Source: Bacillota bacterium (lineage in GTDB: Bacteria > Bacillota_A > Clostridia > Lachnospirales > Lachnospiraceae). From it: a stretch of 64,000 nucleotides of DNA. Under the pieces are notes generated by a model, which was not told the DNA's origin, did no database searches, and worked only from the letters and a program-made list of their open reading frames with translations. Every line of letters starts with the position of its first letter. Positions within the stretch are counted from its first letter, which is position 1. Both the position numbers and the translations under genes were made by a program. This document shows, one piece after another, positions 34,499 through 44,363 of this stretch. The stretch is from contig JAEZTQ010000110.1 of assembly GCA_023443625.1 (NCBI GenBank), positions 1-64,000 on the forward strand, read 5' to 3'.

Positions 34499-37081
34499 CT
34501 ATTTCACTATTGCAACAAGTTGGTTATTCTCTACATCTATCAAGATAGTATCCTCAGATTGAACTTCATCACCAAGGATTAGTCTTGCGCTCAAGGTCTC
34601 CACATTCTTTTGCAGAAAACGTTTTAATGGTCTCGCACCATATACCGGATCATAAGCTCTCTCAGCTATATAAGCCTTTGCCTGATCTGTTAGGGCAAGC
34701 TTTATCTCTCTATCTGCGAGACGCTTATTTAAATCTACCACAAGAAGATCCATGATATCGCTGATATTATCCTTGGTCAAAGGTTTAAATAATATTATTT
34801 CATCTAGTCTGTTTAAGAATTCTGGACGGAAGGCAGCTTGCAAGTCATTCATTACCAATTCTTCACATTCACTGCTGATTCTTCCCCTTTCTTCAATACC
34901 CTCCAACAAATATCTTGAACCAATATTGGAAGTAAGAATTATAATTGTATTCTTAAAATCAACTGTCCTTCCCTGAGAGTCAGTAATACGGCCATCATCC
35001 AGCACCTGTAGCAGCACATTGAATACATCCGGATGAGCTTTCTCAATCTCGTCGAAAAGGATCACTGTATAAGGCCTACGTCTTACCGCTTCGGTGAGTT
35101 GTCCACCCTCTTCATATCCTATATACCCAGGGGGTGCACCAATTAACCTGGCTACCGAGTGCTTCTCCATATATTCACTCATATCAATCCGTACCATATT
35201 CTGCTCATTATCAAATAGGTTTTCAGCAAGTGCCTTGGCCAGCTCTGTCTTACCTACACCGGTAGGACCTAAGAACAGGAAGGAACCGATTGGCTTTGTG
35301 GGGTCCTTTATACCTGCTTTGGAACGGAGAATGGCATCAGAAACTTTCTCCACTCCTTCCTCCTGACCGACTACTCTCTTATGAAGCTCAGTGCTCAAAT
35401 GAAGTATCTTACTACGTTCCCCTTCTGTCAATTTGGTAATAGGAATTCCTGTCCACCGAGATACTATCTTAGCAATTTCCTCTTCACTGACATTTTCATG
35501 AACCAACCTTGTCTCTTCTTCCTTGATGCGCTCCTCTTCTGCTTTCAACTGCCTTTGGAGCTCAGGTAGTCTACCGTATTTTAATTCTGCCGCCTTATTA
35601 AGGTCATAGCTTCGCTCTGCCAGCTCTATCTCATTATTTAAGTTCTCCAGCTCTTCTCTGAGTTTGTGAACCTTCTCTACGGCTGCCTTCTCTTTATCCC
35701 AGGTGGCTTTTGAGGAAGCAAAGATGTCACGAAGCTCAGCCAGCTCCCTCTGCAGGTCACTTAAACGATCTGCACTGAGGCGGTCATTTTCCTTCTTCAG
35801 GGCTGCTTCTTCAATTTCCATCTGCATGATTTTTCTCTGGAGATCGTCAAGCTCTGTGGGCATGGAATCCAACTCTGTTTTAATCAAGGCACAGGCTTCA
35901 TCCACCAGGTCAATTGCCTTATCGGGAAGAAAGCGGTCTGAGATATATCTATTTGATAGAGTAGCCGCACTAACCAGTGCTCCGTCGGTTATTTTAACAC
36001 CATGGAATACCTCGTAGCGTTCTTTCAGACCTCTCAAGATGGAAATTGTATCTTCCACTGTAGGCTCTTCCACAAGAACCGGTTGGAACCTACGTTCCAG
36101 CGCAGCATCCTTCTCAATATTTTGCCGGTATTCATTTAAGGTGGTAGCACCAATACAATGTAACTCACCTCGAGCCAGCATAGGCTTTAACATATTGCCC
36201 ATATCCATTGACCCTTCCGCTTTACCGGCACCTACAATGGTATGAAGCTCATCAATGAAAAGTATAATCTGACCTTCACTTTTTGCCACTTCTTCTAATA
36301 CGGCCTTAAGCCTTTCTTCAAATTCTCCGCGGTATTTGGCTCCCGCAACCAATGACCCCATATCCAGAGCAAAGAGCTTCTTATCCTTAAGTGACTGGGG
36401 TACATCTCCCCTAACAATTCGTTGTGCCAATCCTTCTACTACCGCCGTCTTACCAACACCTGGTTCACCAATAAGGACTGGATTATTTTTTGTCTTTCTG
36501 GAAAGAATACGGATAACATTTCTTATCTCGCTGTCACGTCCAATCACTGGATCCAACTTCTGCTCTTTGGCACGTGCTACCAGGTCATAACCATATTTCT
36601 CAAGCGTGTCATAAGTTGCCTCGGGATTGTCGTTTACCACCTTCTGATTTCCTCTAACAGAAGCAAGGGCCTTCAAGAAATCCTCTCTGTTTATTCGAAA
36701 TTCATGGAATAAGCTTTTAACTTCTTTATTTGGTTGTTTTAGCATACTAAGAAATAGATGCTCTACTGATACATAGGAATCTCCCATCTGTTTTGCTTCA
36801 TTTTCCCCATAGATAAGGATTTTATTTAGATCATTACTAATAATAAGTTGTCCACCGGATACCTTAGGACGTTTATTCAATAAGCCTTGTATCTGGGCCA
36901 AAAACACCTCTGTATTAATATCCATCTTCTCCAGCAGCTTCTTAATCAAACTATCCTCTATGGTCAGTAAGCTATGGAGCAGATGCTCCACATCAATTTC
37001 CTGATGTCCATATTCATAGGCCAGGGTTTCACAATTTCGGACAGCCTGTATAGAATTCTGTGTAAACTTATTTATATTCAT
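34499..37081 (-). CDS. clpB: ATP-dependent disaggregase ClpB
   Basis: Hexameric AAA+ protein that resolubilises aggregated proteins with DnaK. 860 residues from the ATG at 37081, chosen because AGGAGGAG directly precedes it. Clp_N repeats (about 1-145); first AAA domain with [15 protein letters not shown]; a middle coiled-coil (about 400-520) that is diagnostic for ClpB; second AAA domain with [15 protein letters not shown]; a C-terminal small domain. The ClpP-binding loop of ClpA/ClpX is not evident. The promoter carries a duplicated 24-bp element. Confidence 0.96.
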   Translation of the reverse strand: MNINKFTQNSIQAVRNCETLAYEYGHQEIDVEHLLHSLLTIEDSLIKKLLEKMDINTEVFLAQIQGLLNKRPKVSGGQLIISNDLNKILIYGENEAKQMGDSYVSVEHLFLSMLKQPNKEVKSLFHEFRINREDFLKALASVRGNQKVVNDNPEATYDTLEKYGYDLVARAKEQKLDPVIGRDSEIRNVIRILSRKTKNNPVLIGEPGVGKTAVVEGLAQRIVRGDVPQSLKDKKLFALDMGSLVAGAKYRGEFEERLKAVLEEVAKSEGQIILFIDELHTIVGAGKAEGSMDMGNMLKPMLARGELHCIGATTLNEYRQNIEKDAALERRFQPVLVEEPTVEDTISILRGLKERYEVFHGVKITDGALVSAATLSNRYISDRFLPDKAIDLVDEACALIKTELDSMPTELDDLQRKIMQMEIEEAALKKENDRLSADRLSDLQRELAELRDIFASSKATWDKEKAAVEKVHKLREELENLNNEIELAERSYDLNKAAELKYGRLPELQRQLKAEEERIKEEETRLVHENVSEEEIAKIVSRWTGIPITKLTEGERSKILHLSTELHKRVVGQEEGVEKVSDAILRSKAGIKDPTKPIGSFLFLGPTGVGKTELAKALAENLFDNEQNMVRIDMSEYMEKHSVARLIGAPPGYIGYEEGGQLTEAVRRRPYTVILFDEIEKAHPDVFNVLLQVLDDGRITDSQGRTVDFKNTIIILTSNIGSRYLLEGIEERGRISSECEELVMNDLQAAFRPEFLNRLDEIILFKPLTKDNISDIMDLLVVDLNKRLADREIKLALTDQAKAYIAERAYDPVYGARPLKRFLQKNVETLSARLILGDEVQSEDTILIDVENNQLVAIVK

Positions 37082-37145
37082 CTTTACTCCTCCTCTTTTC
37101 AAGGTTTATTAATCAGGTGCAATCTGTTATATATCATGTATAACA

Positions 37146-37217
37146 TATATATCACATAATTTCAATAGTGTAAAGATTTTTTTCCAAATCACAGTAAAGA
37201 TTTTTTTCTAAATCACA
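37146..37217 (-). promoter_or_regulatory. clpB promoter with duplicated 24-bp upstream element
   Basis: On the minus strand TTTACA (37174-37169), 17 bp, TATATA (37151-37146). The -35 box is the end of a 24-base unit TGTGATTTRG-AAAAAAATCTTTAC that occurs twice head to tail (37217-37194 and 37193-37170, one mismatch). It is neither CIRCE nor a CtsR heptad repeat, so a different regulator or a DNA-bending element may act here. Confidence 0.6.
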
Positions 37218-37385
37218 TAGGTTGTGTGACATTAAAGTTTGCATCTATACACTAGTACTGCATCTATCTTTAATGTACATGTATAATTTGCCTCGCTATC
37301 TAGTTTATGGTACAATTTACTATATTAAAATCACCAAATAAAGAAATATGCACATATAAAATTGCAGGCAGAAAGGGTTGCTAAC

Positions 37386-38225
37386 GTGAAACATATTAAA
37401 TCAATATTATCATTCATTATGGCTTTTATAATTACATTTACCCTTCTCCCACAAGAGATATACGCCCTTTCTCTCAGCAATAAGGCCCAAGGCTGGGGTT
37501 ACTCTAAAAGTGTCAATCATAAGACCCCTTCTGTTTCCAAAGGGACGATAAAATTATTAGCAAAATATGATGGCTATTATGTATACAATACAGATGAAAA
37601 AATCATTTATCTTACTTTTGATCTTGGCTACGATAATGGATATACTGATAAAATTCTAAACGTTCTAAAAAAACACCATATAAATGCAACTTTTTTTGTT
37701 TGCAAAGGAACAATTACCGGTAATCCGAAAGCCATAAAAAGGATGGTTACAGAAGGACATGTTGTGGCTAATCACACAGTCAATCATATTCCATTTTATA
37801 AACAATCCAAAAGTTCTCTAGAAGAGGAACTTCAAGGAGTAGAAAAAGCTTATGAGGAAGTAACTGGCGATCAGATGTTGAAGATAGTAAGACCCCCAGA
37901 AGGTGGCTATAGCGAAAAATCTCTAGCTATCACTAAAGACCTTGGTTACACTTCAGTCTTTTGGAGTATTGCCTTACCAAATGATTGGAATTTAGACAAG
38001 CAACCTTCCAGGAAGGCTACCCTTTCATTATTTAAAAATCAACACCATAAGGGTGCGATTGTTTTACTCCATGGAGTTTCTCCGGTAGTAGCAAACAATT
38101 TAGACACCATGCTAACTCAACTTGAGGACGAGGACTACGAATTTGGACTGGTGACAGATATGATATATAGGGAGAAGGGATTTATAAATATAACACATGG
38201 GGAGAAGGGATTAATAAAAAGATAG
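37386..38225 (+). CDS. PdaA-like delta-lactam-biosynthetic polysaccharide deacetylase
   Basis: Peptidoglycan N-acetylmuramic acid deacetylase used in spore cortex muramic-lactam formation. About 280 residues; signal peptide (about 1-28); NodB domain with TFDLGYDNGYT (TFDDG equivalent in the PdaA form), FFVCKGTI, ANHTVNHIPFY (His ligands), RPPEGGYSE and LLHGVSP. I start at the GTG at 37386 after AGAAAGG; the frame opens earlier with a TTG. The C-terminus ends with a duplicated GEKG motif caused by a short direct repeat. Confidence 0.9.
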   Translation: MKHIKSILSFIMAFIITFTLLPQEIYALSLSNKAQGWGYSKSVNHKTPSVSKGTIKLLAKYDGYYVYNTDEKIIYLTFDLGYDNGYTDKILNVLKKHHINATFFVCKGTITGNPKAIKRMVTEGHVVANHTVNHIPFYKQSKSSLEEELQGVEKAYEEVTGDQMLKIVRPPEGGYSEKSLAITKDLGYTSVFWSIALPNDWNLDKQPSRKATLSLFKNQHHKGAIVLLHGVSPVVANNLDTMLTQLEDEDYEFGLVTDMIYREKGFINITHGEKGLIKR

Positions 38226-38280
38226 ATATACATATTGATATATCTTCTTACAAATATTGTCTCCTTTCATCTATACGCTC

Positions 38281-38434
38281 TTGACGTTAATAGTTGCTTT
38301 TGCTATAATCTTTAAGTAGAAGGACAGGTGCATACCCTTGGACGAATCAGTCGGGCAATATTCGCAATTATTATTAGCTATAAGTGCTAATATGAACATA
38401 TTTATGCGAGGACAATTTAGTATTGTCCTTTTTG
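38281..38434 (+). promoter_or_regulatory. Consensus promoter and terminator-ending leader before the corC-like gene
   Basis: TTGACG (38281-38286), 17 bp, TATAAT (38304-38309) start a transcript near 38316 that meets an intrinsic terminator AGGACAAT-TTAGT-ATTGTCCT-TTTTT (38409-38434), 130 bases before the gene. TTCGCA upstream can pair with TGCGA at the foot of the terminator, a possible antiterminator. This fits an attenuating leader or a stand-alone small RNA. I cannot match it to a known riboswitch. Confidence 0.6.
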
Positions 38435-38564
38435 TAGCGCCATTTTGTTACTAAAGATATTTACCTATGATAAGTTCTTTAAGATGTAATATGCATTAGC
38501 CTTTATATGAATTTTATATGAAATTGGGAACATAAAATGATTTATTTAGAAGGGGGTAACTTTT

Positions 38565-39911
38565 TTGCCTGAGGATGATCCTATATTAGGACAAATATTA
38601 TTACAGATTTTTCTTATACTATTGAATGCTATATTCGCATGTGCCGAAATCGCTGTTATCTCAATGAATGATAACAAGCTTGCAAAACTATCTGCCAGCG
38701 GAGACAAGCGAGCAATTAGGCTAACTAAGCTAACTGCACAACCTGCTCGCTTTCTTGCCACAATCCAGATTGGTATTACTCTTGTCAACCTTCTTGGAAG
38801 TGCTTTTGCAGCAGAGAATTTTTCGGATCGTTTGACAGATGCCATGGTTAATCTTGGTATAAAGATACCAGTATCCGTACTTGATACTTTATCCGTAATT
38901 ATTATCACACTTGTTCTTACCTATTTTACAGTTACTTTAGGTGAGCTTGTTCCCAAACGTATAGCAATGAAAAAATCAGAACCACTTGCTCTGGGAATGT
39001 CCCAAATGGTATATGTGGTTTCTAAGATCTTTGCTCCTATTGTATGGTTATTAACAGTTTCCGCTAATGGATTATTAAAATTACTTAGAATTAATCCACA
39101 GGAAGAAGATAATGAAAATACGGAAGAAGAAATCCGTATGATGATTGATGCGGGAAGTGAAAAAGGTACCATACATCCTGACGAAAAGGATATGATTCAA
39201 AATATATTTGAATTTGACGATATTATAGCCGGTGAAGTTATGACACACAGAACTGAGGTTTCCCTTTTATGGAGTGACGAAACCGATGAACAGTGGGAGC
39301 AAACTATTATAGAAAGCAAACATTCTGTATATCCTATCTGCTCTGACAGCCCCGATAACATCATTGGTATTTTATATTCTAAGGATTATTTTAGGTTAAA
39401 AGAGAAGACCCGAGAGCTTGTTATGAAAAATGCAGTTCAGCCAGCAAACTTTGTACCTGAATCAGTTAGAGCCGATGTTTTATTCAGAAATATGAAAAAG
39501 ACAAGAATTCATTTTGCAGTGGTTCTTGATGAATATGGCGGTATGAGTGGAATTATCACTATAAATGACTTACTGGAACAATTAGTGGGTGATCTTGATG
39601 ATGACATTACAGCTCCTAAAGAGCTCCCTCAAATTGAACGAATAGATTCTAATACATGGCTTATTCAGGGAAGCACTCCTTTGGATGATGTTATTAAACA
39701 ACTCGGTGTATTACTTCCGGAAGATGATTATGATACCTTTGGAGGTTTTGTCTTCGGAATTCTTGGAACTATACCAGAAGATGGAAGTACCCCCGAAATT
39801 GAGGACTATGGTTTAGTTATTAAAACCAAGAGCATTAAAGACCATCGTCTAGAAAGTGCTATAGTGTGTCTAGCAGATACGACAAGCAAAAATCAAGATA
39901 TCACATCCTGA
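38565..39911 (+). CDS. HlyC/CorC family protein (DUF21 + CBS pair)
   Basis: Membrane protein of 448 residues, of the family linked to magnesium or other cation efflux. TTG start after AGAAGGGGG. The DUF21 membrane domain (about 1-190) has four hydrophobic segments; a CBS pair follows (about 210-335, with VMTHRTEV and RIHFAVVLDEYGGMSGIIT), then a CorC_HlyC transporter-associated domain (about 355-435). CBS pairs usually bind adenine nucleotides. It has its own promoter with a terminator-containing leader, and a terminator behind it. Confidence 0.93.
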   Translation: MPEDDPILGQILLQIFLILLNAIFACAEIAVISMNDNKLAKLSASGDKRAIRLTKLTAQPARFLATIQIGITLVNLLGSAFAAENFSDRLTDAMVNLGIKIPVSVLDTLSVIIITLVLTYFTVTLGELVPKRIAMKKSEPLALGMSQMVYVVSKIFAPIVWLLTVSANGLLKLLRINPQEEDNENTEEEIRMMIDAGSEKGTIHPDEKDMIQNIFEFDDIIAGEVMTHRTEVSLLWSDETDEQWEQTIIESKHSVYPICSDSPDNIIGILYSKDYFRLKEKTRELVMKNAVQPANFVPESVRADVLFRNMKKTRIHFAVVLDEYGGMSGIITINDLLEQLVGDLDDDITAPKELPQIERIDSNTWLIQGSTPLDDVIKQLGVLLPEDDYDTFGGFVFGILGTIPEDGSTPEIEDYGLVIKTKSIKDHRLESAIVCLADTTSKNQDITS

Positions 39912-39958
39912 TAATATATAGATAAGCCTCTTATAATTGCAAATTATATTATATATTT

Positions 39959-39994
39959 GAGCCGGTTTAATGATCTATACATTTAAGCCGGCTC
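39959..39994 (+). terminator. Terminator of the corC-like gene
   Basis: GAGCCGGTTTAA pairs with TTAAGCCGGCTC around a 12-base loop, followed by TTGCTAT. It also serves the convergent SASP gene. Confidence 0.7.
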
Positions 39995-40010
39995 TTGCTA
40001 TGAAAACTCC

Positions 40011-40193
40011 TCATTGAATATTATTGTGATTACTAGCTCTTTCTAATTTCTCCAATCCTATCTTAACGATATTACCGCAGTCTTTTGAAGAAACTTCCCC
40101 CCATCCACTCTTTTTCACTTTATCATATACACCAAGTTCTTTTGCTATTTCTTCCTTTTCCCTCTGTGGCATTCCACTTTTATTTCTACTCAT
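40011..40193 (-). CDS. Alpha/beta-type small acid-soluble spore protein
   Basis: Spore DNA-protecting protein of 60 residues. The family motif EIAKELGVYDKVKKSGWGEV (about 16-35) followed by SSKDCGNIVKIGLEKLE is clear, though the sequence is one of the divergent, shorter clostridial forms. I start at 40193, where GGAGG lies 8 bases upstream; an earlier ATG (40208) overlaps that site. Expression late in the forespore by sigma-G is expected from the family. Confidence 0.93.
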   Translation of the reverse strand: MSRNKSGMPQREKEEIAKELGVYDKVKKSGWGEVSSKDCGNIVKIGLEKLERASNHNNIQ

Positions 40194-40377
40194 TTTTATT
40201 TCCTCCATCTTAAGATAAATATCTAGTAATATTGTATCCCAATAGATAAGATATAATCTGACAATTTGTACATAGTATTCTTAAAATTTTACCTTTATAG
40301 CTTTCCTTTCCATATTACGTTATATTAATTTATTCCAAACATATATTATTAATAATAATAAAAATTGAGGATATTTT

Positions 40378-41688
40378 ATGCTTATCCATGTTGTACAGGC
40401 CGGGGAAACTTTGAGCTATATATCAGGTAGATATAACATTCCTATGGAAAGATTAATTCTTGAAAATGGTATAACCAATCCCAATAATTTAGTGGTTGGT
40501 CAAACTGTTGTAATTGTATATCCTTTAATTACACATGAAGTAGAAGAAGGTGAGACACTAGGGGATATTGCTATAAAATATGATGTTTCCCTGATGCAAA
40601 TATTACGGAATAATCCTTATCTTTCTAACAGGAACATTCTCTATCCTGGTGAGTCAATTGTAATCAGCTATGATACCAACATTATTCGCAGCATTGTTAC
40701 CAACGGCTATGCTTACCCTTATATCAACAAAGATACATTATTTCAAACCCTTCCATTCTTAACCTATCTTACCATTCTGAATTATCGGGTTACCATGGAT
40801 GGAGATATCCTTGATAATGATGATACTGATATTATCAAGACAGCAAAGGAATATGGTGTTGCTCCAATGATGTTTCTCGCCCCTTTATCAGAAGTTGGAA
40901 TTGGAAACAGGGAAATATCAGAAGATATCTATAAGAAGCCCGTCCTTCAGGAAAAAATAATAAACAGTACCCTTAACATTCTTAAGACCAAGGGCTACTA
41001 TGGTGTTGATATTTATCTTCAACAATTAACCCCAGAGAATTTACCTCTGATTAATGAATATGTCATTCATTTCAGTCAGCGTCTAAAAGCTGAAGGTTAT
41101 AGGGTTGTTGTATCAATCACTCCAATAATCAATATTGAGGAAACCGTAATAAATTATCAGTTGGAAGATTATTCTGCTATAGCTAGGCAGGTAGATAGCG
41201 TGCAATTTATTACCTATGACTGGTCTTATAATTATACTCCTCCCTCTTCTGTTACTCCCTATAACATTGTAAATAATGTTTTTAATATAATTACCTCCAC
41301 CGTACCCTCTGAAAAGATTTTATTCGGATTTCCTGTAATTGGATATGACTGGATGCTCCCCTATATACCAGGGTATACAGTTGCCCGATCAATTACACAT
41401 GATGAAGCTATTGAATTAGCTGCATTTTCTGGCTCTGAAATAGAATTTGATGACATATCAAAGGCTCCTTATTATTACTATTTAAATGAAGAAGAGGAAC
41501 TTCATATGGTCTGGTTCAAGGATTCTAGGTCTATAGAAGCCCTATCCGGATTAGTACTCACCTTTAATTTACAAGGTCTGTCCATATGGAATATCATGCG
41601 TTTCTTTGAACAGATGTGGTTTATATTTAATACCATGTATGAATTTGAAAAAGTGGATGTTAATCGAACTTATCATCAGACAGATTAA
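40378..41688 (+). CDS. LysM + GH18-like protein (SleL/YaaH-like) lacking catalytic residues
   Basis: Two LysM peptidoglycan-binding domains (about 1-48 and 50-97) are followed by a glycoside hydrolase 18 domain (about 100-430) of the spore cortex-lytic SleL/YaaH type (436 residues). YTYDW-like and FGFPVIGYDWMLPY segments match that group. The catalytic DxxDxDxE region reads GVDIYLQQL, where active relatives read GVNIDFEyv: the Asp is Tyr (about 213) and the proton-donor Glu is Gln (about 215). It is therefore probably a binding or structural spore protein. There is no signal peptide, as in SleL. Confidence 0.9.
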   Translation: MLIHVVQAGETLSYISGRYNIPMERLILENGITNPNNLVVGQTVVIVYPLITHEVEEGETLGDIAIKYDVSLMQILRNNPYLSNRNILYPGESIVISYDTNIIRSIVTNGYAYPYINKDTLFQTLPFLTYLTILNYRVTMDGDILDNDDTDIIKTAKEYGVAPMMFLAPLSEVGIGNREISEDIYKKPVLQEKIINSTLNILKTKGYYGVDIYLQQLTPENLPLINEYVIHFSQRLKAEGYRVVVSITPIINIEETVINYQLEDYSAIARQVDSVQFITYDWSYNYTPPSSVTPYNIVNNVFNIITSTVPSEKILFGFPVIGYDWMLPYIPGYTVARSITHDEAIELAAFSGSEIEFDDISKAPYYYYLNEEEELHMVWFKDSRSIEALSGLVLTFNLQGLSIWNIMRFFEQMWFIFNTMYEFEKVDVNRTYHQTD

Positions 41689-41706
41689 GCATATCATCAG
41701 ACCTTG

Positions 41707-41789
41707 CAGTATTGCCATGCAAGAATTAAAACTGACTGTGCAAGTTTGCTTGCATATTAGCAGTTTTCAATTTTTGCATGGCAATACTG
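41707..41789. repeat. Long hairpin with perfect 16-bp outer arms
   Basis: CAGTATTGCCATGCAA (41707-41722) is exactly inverted at 41774-41789. Inside, TTAAAACTG/CAGTTTTCAA and TGCAAG-TTTG-CTTGCA continue the stem. It follows the GH18-like gene by 18 bases but has no U-tract (TAAACATTC follows). Confidence 0.7.
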
Positions 41790-41913
41790 TAAACATTCTA
41801 CAATCTTAATTCATCCTATGGATTGCGAATTAATTACCGGTATATTATAATGATAAGAGATAGGATAATAACACAAAAACCTTTAAGAATTATGATATAA
41901 GAGAGGATACTCC

Positions 41914-42312
41914 ATGGTAAATAAAAATAAGAATTCCCATGAGGAAGTTAAGAAATATCTTGATCTTCTATATATGACACCTCAAGCTATTAATGCCAAA
42001 GATATTGCTTTGGTTTTAGAGAAGATTAATGGGATAACAACCCAGCTTTGGGAGGAGATGAATATTCTAGAACTGGAACTTGCTAATGAATACTCTGTAG
42101 ATTTTGAGCCTATTGCAACTGCCTTTCAAGACCCTTTTGATGCATCCTTTATCAACAAACATAACATTAAGACAATCTTTGCTCTAAGCCTTTGTGAAAA
42201 AGATCTTAATACCGTTGTGGGGTATTTCAATGAAATAATTAGCCAATATTCTGGCTTCTTATGTGCTGATAGTGAAGATTTTACACCTGTTTATGCCGGA
42301 ATATTGGAGTAA
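41914..42312 (+). CDS. Small acidic protein of unknown function
   Basis: Not recognised. 132 residues, acidic, no signal or membrane segment. Mostly helical: EEVKKYLDLLYMTPQAINAK and VLEKINGITTQLWEEMNILE suggest a helical bundle, with FIALSLCEKDLNTVV-like hydrophobic helix later. Only two cysteines. A GAGAGGA site precedes the ATG and a strong terminator follows, so it is a single-gene unit between a hairpin element and a convergent gene. Confidence 0.75.
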   Translation: MVNKNKNSHEEVKKYLDLLYMTPQAINAKDIALVLEKINGITTQLWEEMNILELELANEYSVDFEPIATAFQDPFDASFINKHNIKTIFALSLCEKDLNTVVGYFNEIISQYSGFLCADSEDFTPVYAGILE

Positions 42313-42332
42313 TTGCCTTCGTATTATTACAA

Positions 42333-42384
42333 AGGACTCTGCAGTGAGAAAATTTATTAATATTCTCATTACAGAGTCCCTTTT
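42333..42384 (+). terminator. Terminator
   Basis: GGACTCTG-CAG-TGAGAA pairs with TTCTCA-TTA-CAGAGTCC, followed by CTTTTATT. It separates convergent genes. Confidence 0.8.
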
Positions 42385-42436
42385 ATTAATTTCATATAAA
42401 CCTTCTTCAACTACTGGTACCAATATATGGTAGGGT

Positions 42437-43507
42437 TTATATTATGGCTTCAATCATTATCTTATGATTCTTGGATAAATCCACGAAGTCATCTCCCACC
42501 TTTACCACCGGCCTGGATAGAGAAAGTTTATTAATCATAACCACTTCCCCTTCACGACCATCGTTAAGGCGCACAATATTATGAAGGTAGGATTCAACAA
42601 TTCGCTCCATAAAAATCATCAGATATTTGGGATCATATTTTAGAAAACCATCCTGTTCAAAACTTTCTACCACATCAAATGGACATATGGCATCACGATA
42701 ACGACGGTTTGATGTCATTGCATCATATACATCCGCAATAGCAATTATTTTAGCAAAATCATCAATCTGTTCTCCTACAAATCCATTAGGGTAACCGGAT
42801 CCATCGGTTCTCTCATGATGCATCAGTGCTGCATATTTTACTCTAATATCGATTGCCTGATCCTTAAGCGCCTGAAACCCCTTTAAGGTATGAGTTTTAA
42901 TTATATCAAACTCCTCTGTTGTTAATTTTGTATCCTTAGTAATAATATCTCTTGGCACTAACATTTTACCGATGTCATGGAGTAATCCTCCCAAAGTAAG
43001 AACTCTTGTATCTTCTTCTGAGAACCTTAGCCATCCAGCAAAAATACTGCAAATTAAAGCAACATTTAAGCTATGAACATAGGTCATATCATCGTAATTA
43101 CGTATTCCATGAAGCATCTCCAGAACATGGGCACCATTGCGTCCTTCCTTCAAAATTCGATCTGTCTCTATTAACATCTGATTAATATCAAACTCAGTAC
43201 CCTTAGAGAGACCATCAAACATATTTTCTACATTTGAAATAGTATCTACATAAGTACGATTGAATTTTTTGAACTCAGGGGTACTTCTTAGCATTTCAAC
43301 ATAGGATTCTTCTTTCAACTCCTGGCTCTTACCATAATTCTTAAAAACAATTAAGCCATAGATATTATAAAAGCGTAACTTCGTGATCATTCTTTCATCT
43401 AATATAACTCCCCTTTTAATGATTAACTGATCACTGGTGGTAAAAATATCTACTGCTACAATCATGCCTGGTACAGCTTGATCTGTCCTGATTCTTACTG
43501 CCTCCAT
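42437..43507 (-). CDS. HD-GYP domain protein, probable c-di-GMP phosphodiesterase
   Basis: Predicted to hydrolyse c-di-GMP. 356 residues from the ATG at 43507, which has GGAGGG at the right distance; the open frame starts 24 codons earlier. An N-terminal DUF3391-like part (about 1-110) precedes the HD-GYP domain (about 135-310), with the metal motif GLLHDIGKM and HHERTDGSGYPNG (the GYP signature) and IADVYDAMTS. The C-terminal 45 residues form a small beta domain, GREGEVVMINKLSLSRPVV. No receiver domain is attached, so the input signal is unknown. Confidence 0.93.
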   Translation of the reverse strand: MEAVRIRTDQAVPGMIVAVDIFTTSDQLIIKRGVILDERMITKLRFYNIYGLIVFKNYGKSQELKEESYVEMLRSTPEFKKFNRTYVDTISNVENMFDGLSKGTEFDINQMLIETDRILKEGRNGAHVLEMLHGIRNYDDMTYVHSLNVALICSIFAGWLRFSEEDTRVLTLGGLLHDIGKMLVPRDIITKDTKLTTEEFDIIKTHTLKGFQALKDQAIDIRVKYAALMHHERTDGSGYPNGFVGEQIDDFAKIIAIADVYDAMTSNRRYRDAICPFDVVESFEQDGFLKYDPKYLMIFMERIVESYLHNIVRLNDGREGEVVMINKLSLSRPVVKVGDDFVDLSKNHKIMIEAII

Positions 43508-43696
43508 TGTACTTCCCTCCACTTCATCGGTGTTCCTTAGTAAAAGATATATTGTTTTAAATCTAACTCTAAAGGGCAAGGATCACTGCCCATAACATCC
43601 ATATGAATTATGCTATCCTCTATACCCTTGGCTAACCGATAGAGGTGAGAATTAGGGGTATATACTGTAATCAAATAAAATCTTCATATTCAGCAG

Positions 43697-44347
43697 CTAT
43701 GCATAGCTTGTGATTATTTCATATAAATCTTCTACGGTATCGGCTATCTTATCAGCACCAGCCGATACCAGTTCATCCCGGTTTCCAAAACCATATAAAA
43801 CACCTACAGCAGGTAGGCCAACAGCCCTTGCCCCTTCTATATCATGTAAGCGGTCTCCTACCATGACTACGGAGGATAAATCCTCTATGCAATTCTTCTC
43901 TAGCGCATAGGAAATAACCGCCTCCTTGGTTGAACGGGAGCTATCAAGGGTAGCTCCACAAATATCTGTAAAGTATTTTGCAAGCTCAAATTTCTCCAGT
44001 ATCTTTCTAGCAAATACTTCTGGTTTAGAGGTTGCAACAATAAGAACCTTTTCTGCTTGTACTAACTTGATAAGAAGTTCTTCTATTCCATCATACTTCT
44101 CATTCTCATACAGACCTGTCACAGAATAATATTCTCTATATTTGGCTATTGCTTCTTCTGTCTCTTGATCATTTAAACCATGGAACTCCTTAAAGGATTC
44201 CCACAGAGGAGGACCTATATATTTACACAGGTTGTCCAAATCTGGTTCTATTATATTTTTTGCTTTTAAAGCATACTGTATTGCTTTTGTAATTCCTACT
44301 TTAGGGTTGGTAAGGGTACCATCCAAATCCATTAAAATATATTTCAT
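43697..44347 (-). CDS. HAD-superfamily hydrolase, Gph/PpaX-like phosphatase
   Basis: Cytoplasmic phosphatase of 216 residues. Motif I is MDLDGTLTNPK (nucleophile Asp and acid Asp), motif II lies in VATSKP, and motifs III/IV end with VVMVGDRLHDIEGA. The helical cap (about 15-80) is of C1 type. The substrate could be phosphoglycolate, pyrophosphate or a nucleotide. It is the last gene of a three-gene unit with DUF951 and DUF6171 proteins. Confidence 0.9.
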   Translation of the reverse strand: MKYILMDLDGTLTNPKVGITKAIQYALKAKNIIEPDLDNLCKYIGPPLWESFKEFHGLNDQETEEAIAKYREYYSVTGLYENEKYDGIEELLIKLVQAEKVLIVATSKPEVFARKILEKFELAKYFTDICGATLDSSRSTKEAVISYALEKNCIEDLSSVVMVGDRLHDIEGARAVGLPAVGVLYGFGNRDELVSAGADKIADTVEDLYEIITSYA

Positions 44348-44363
44348 TCTTTATTCCTTTCAA

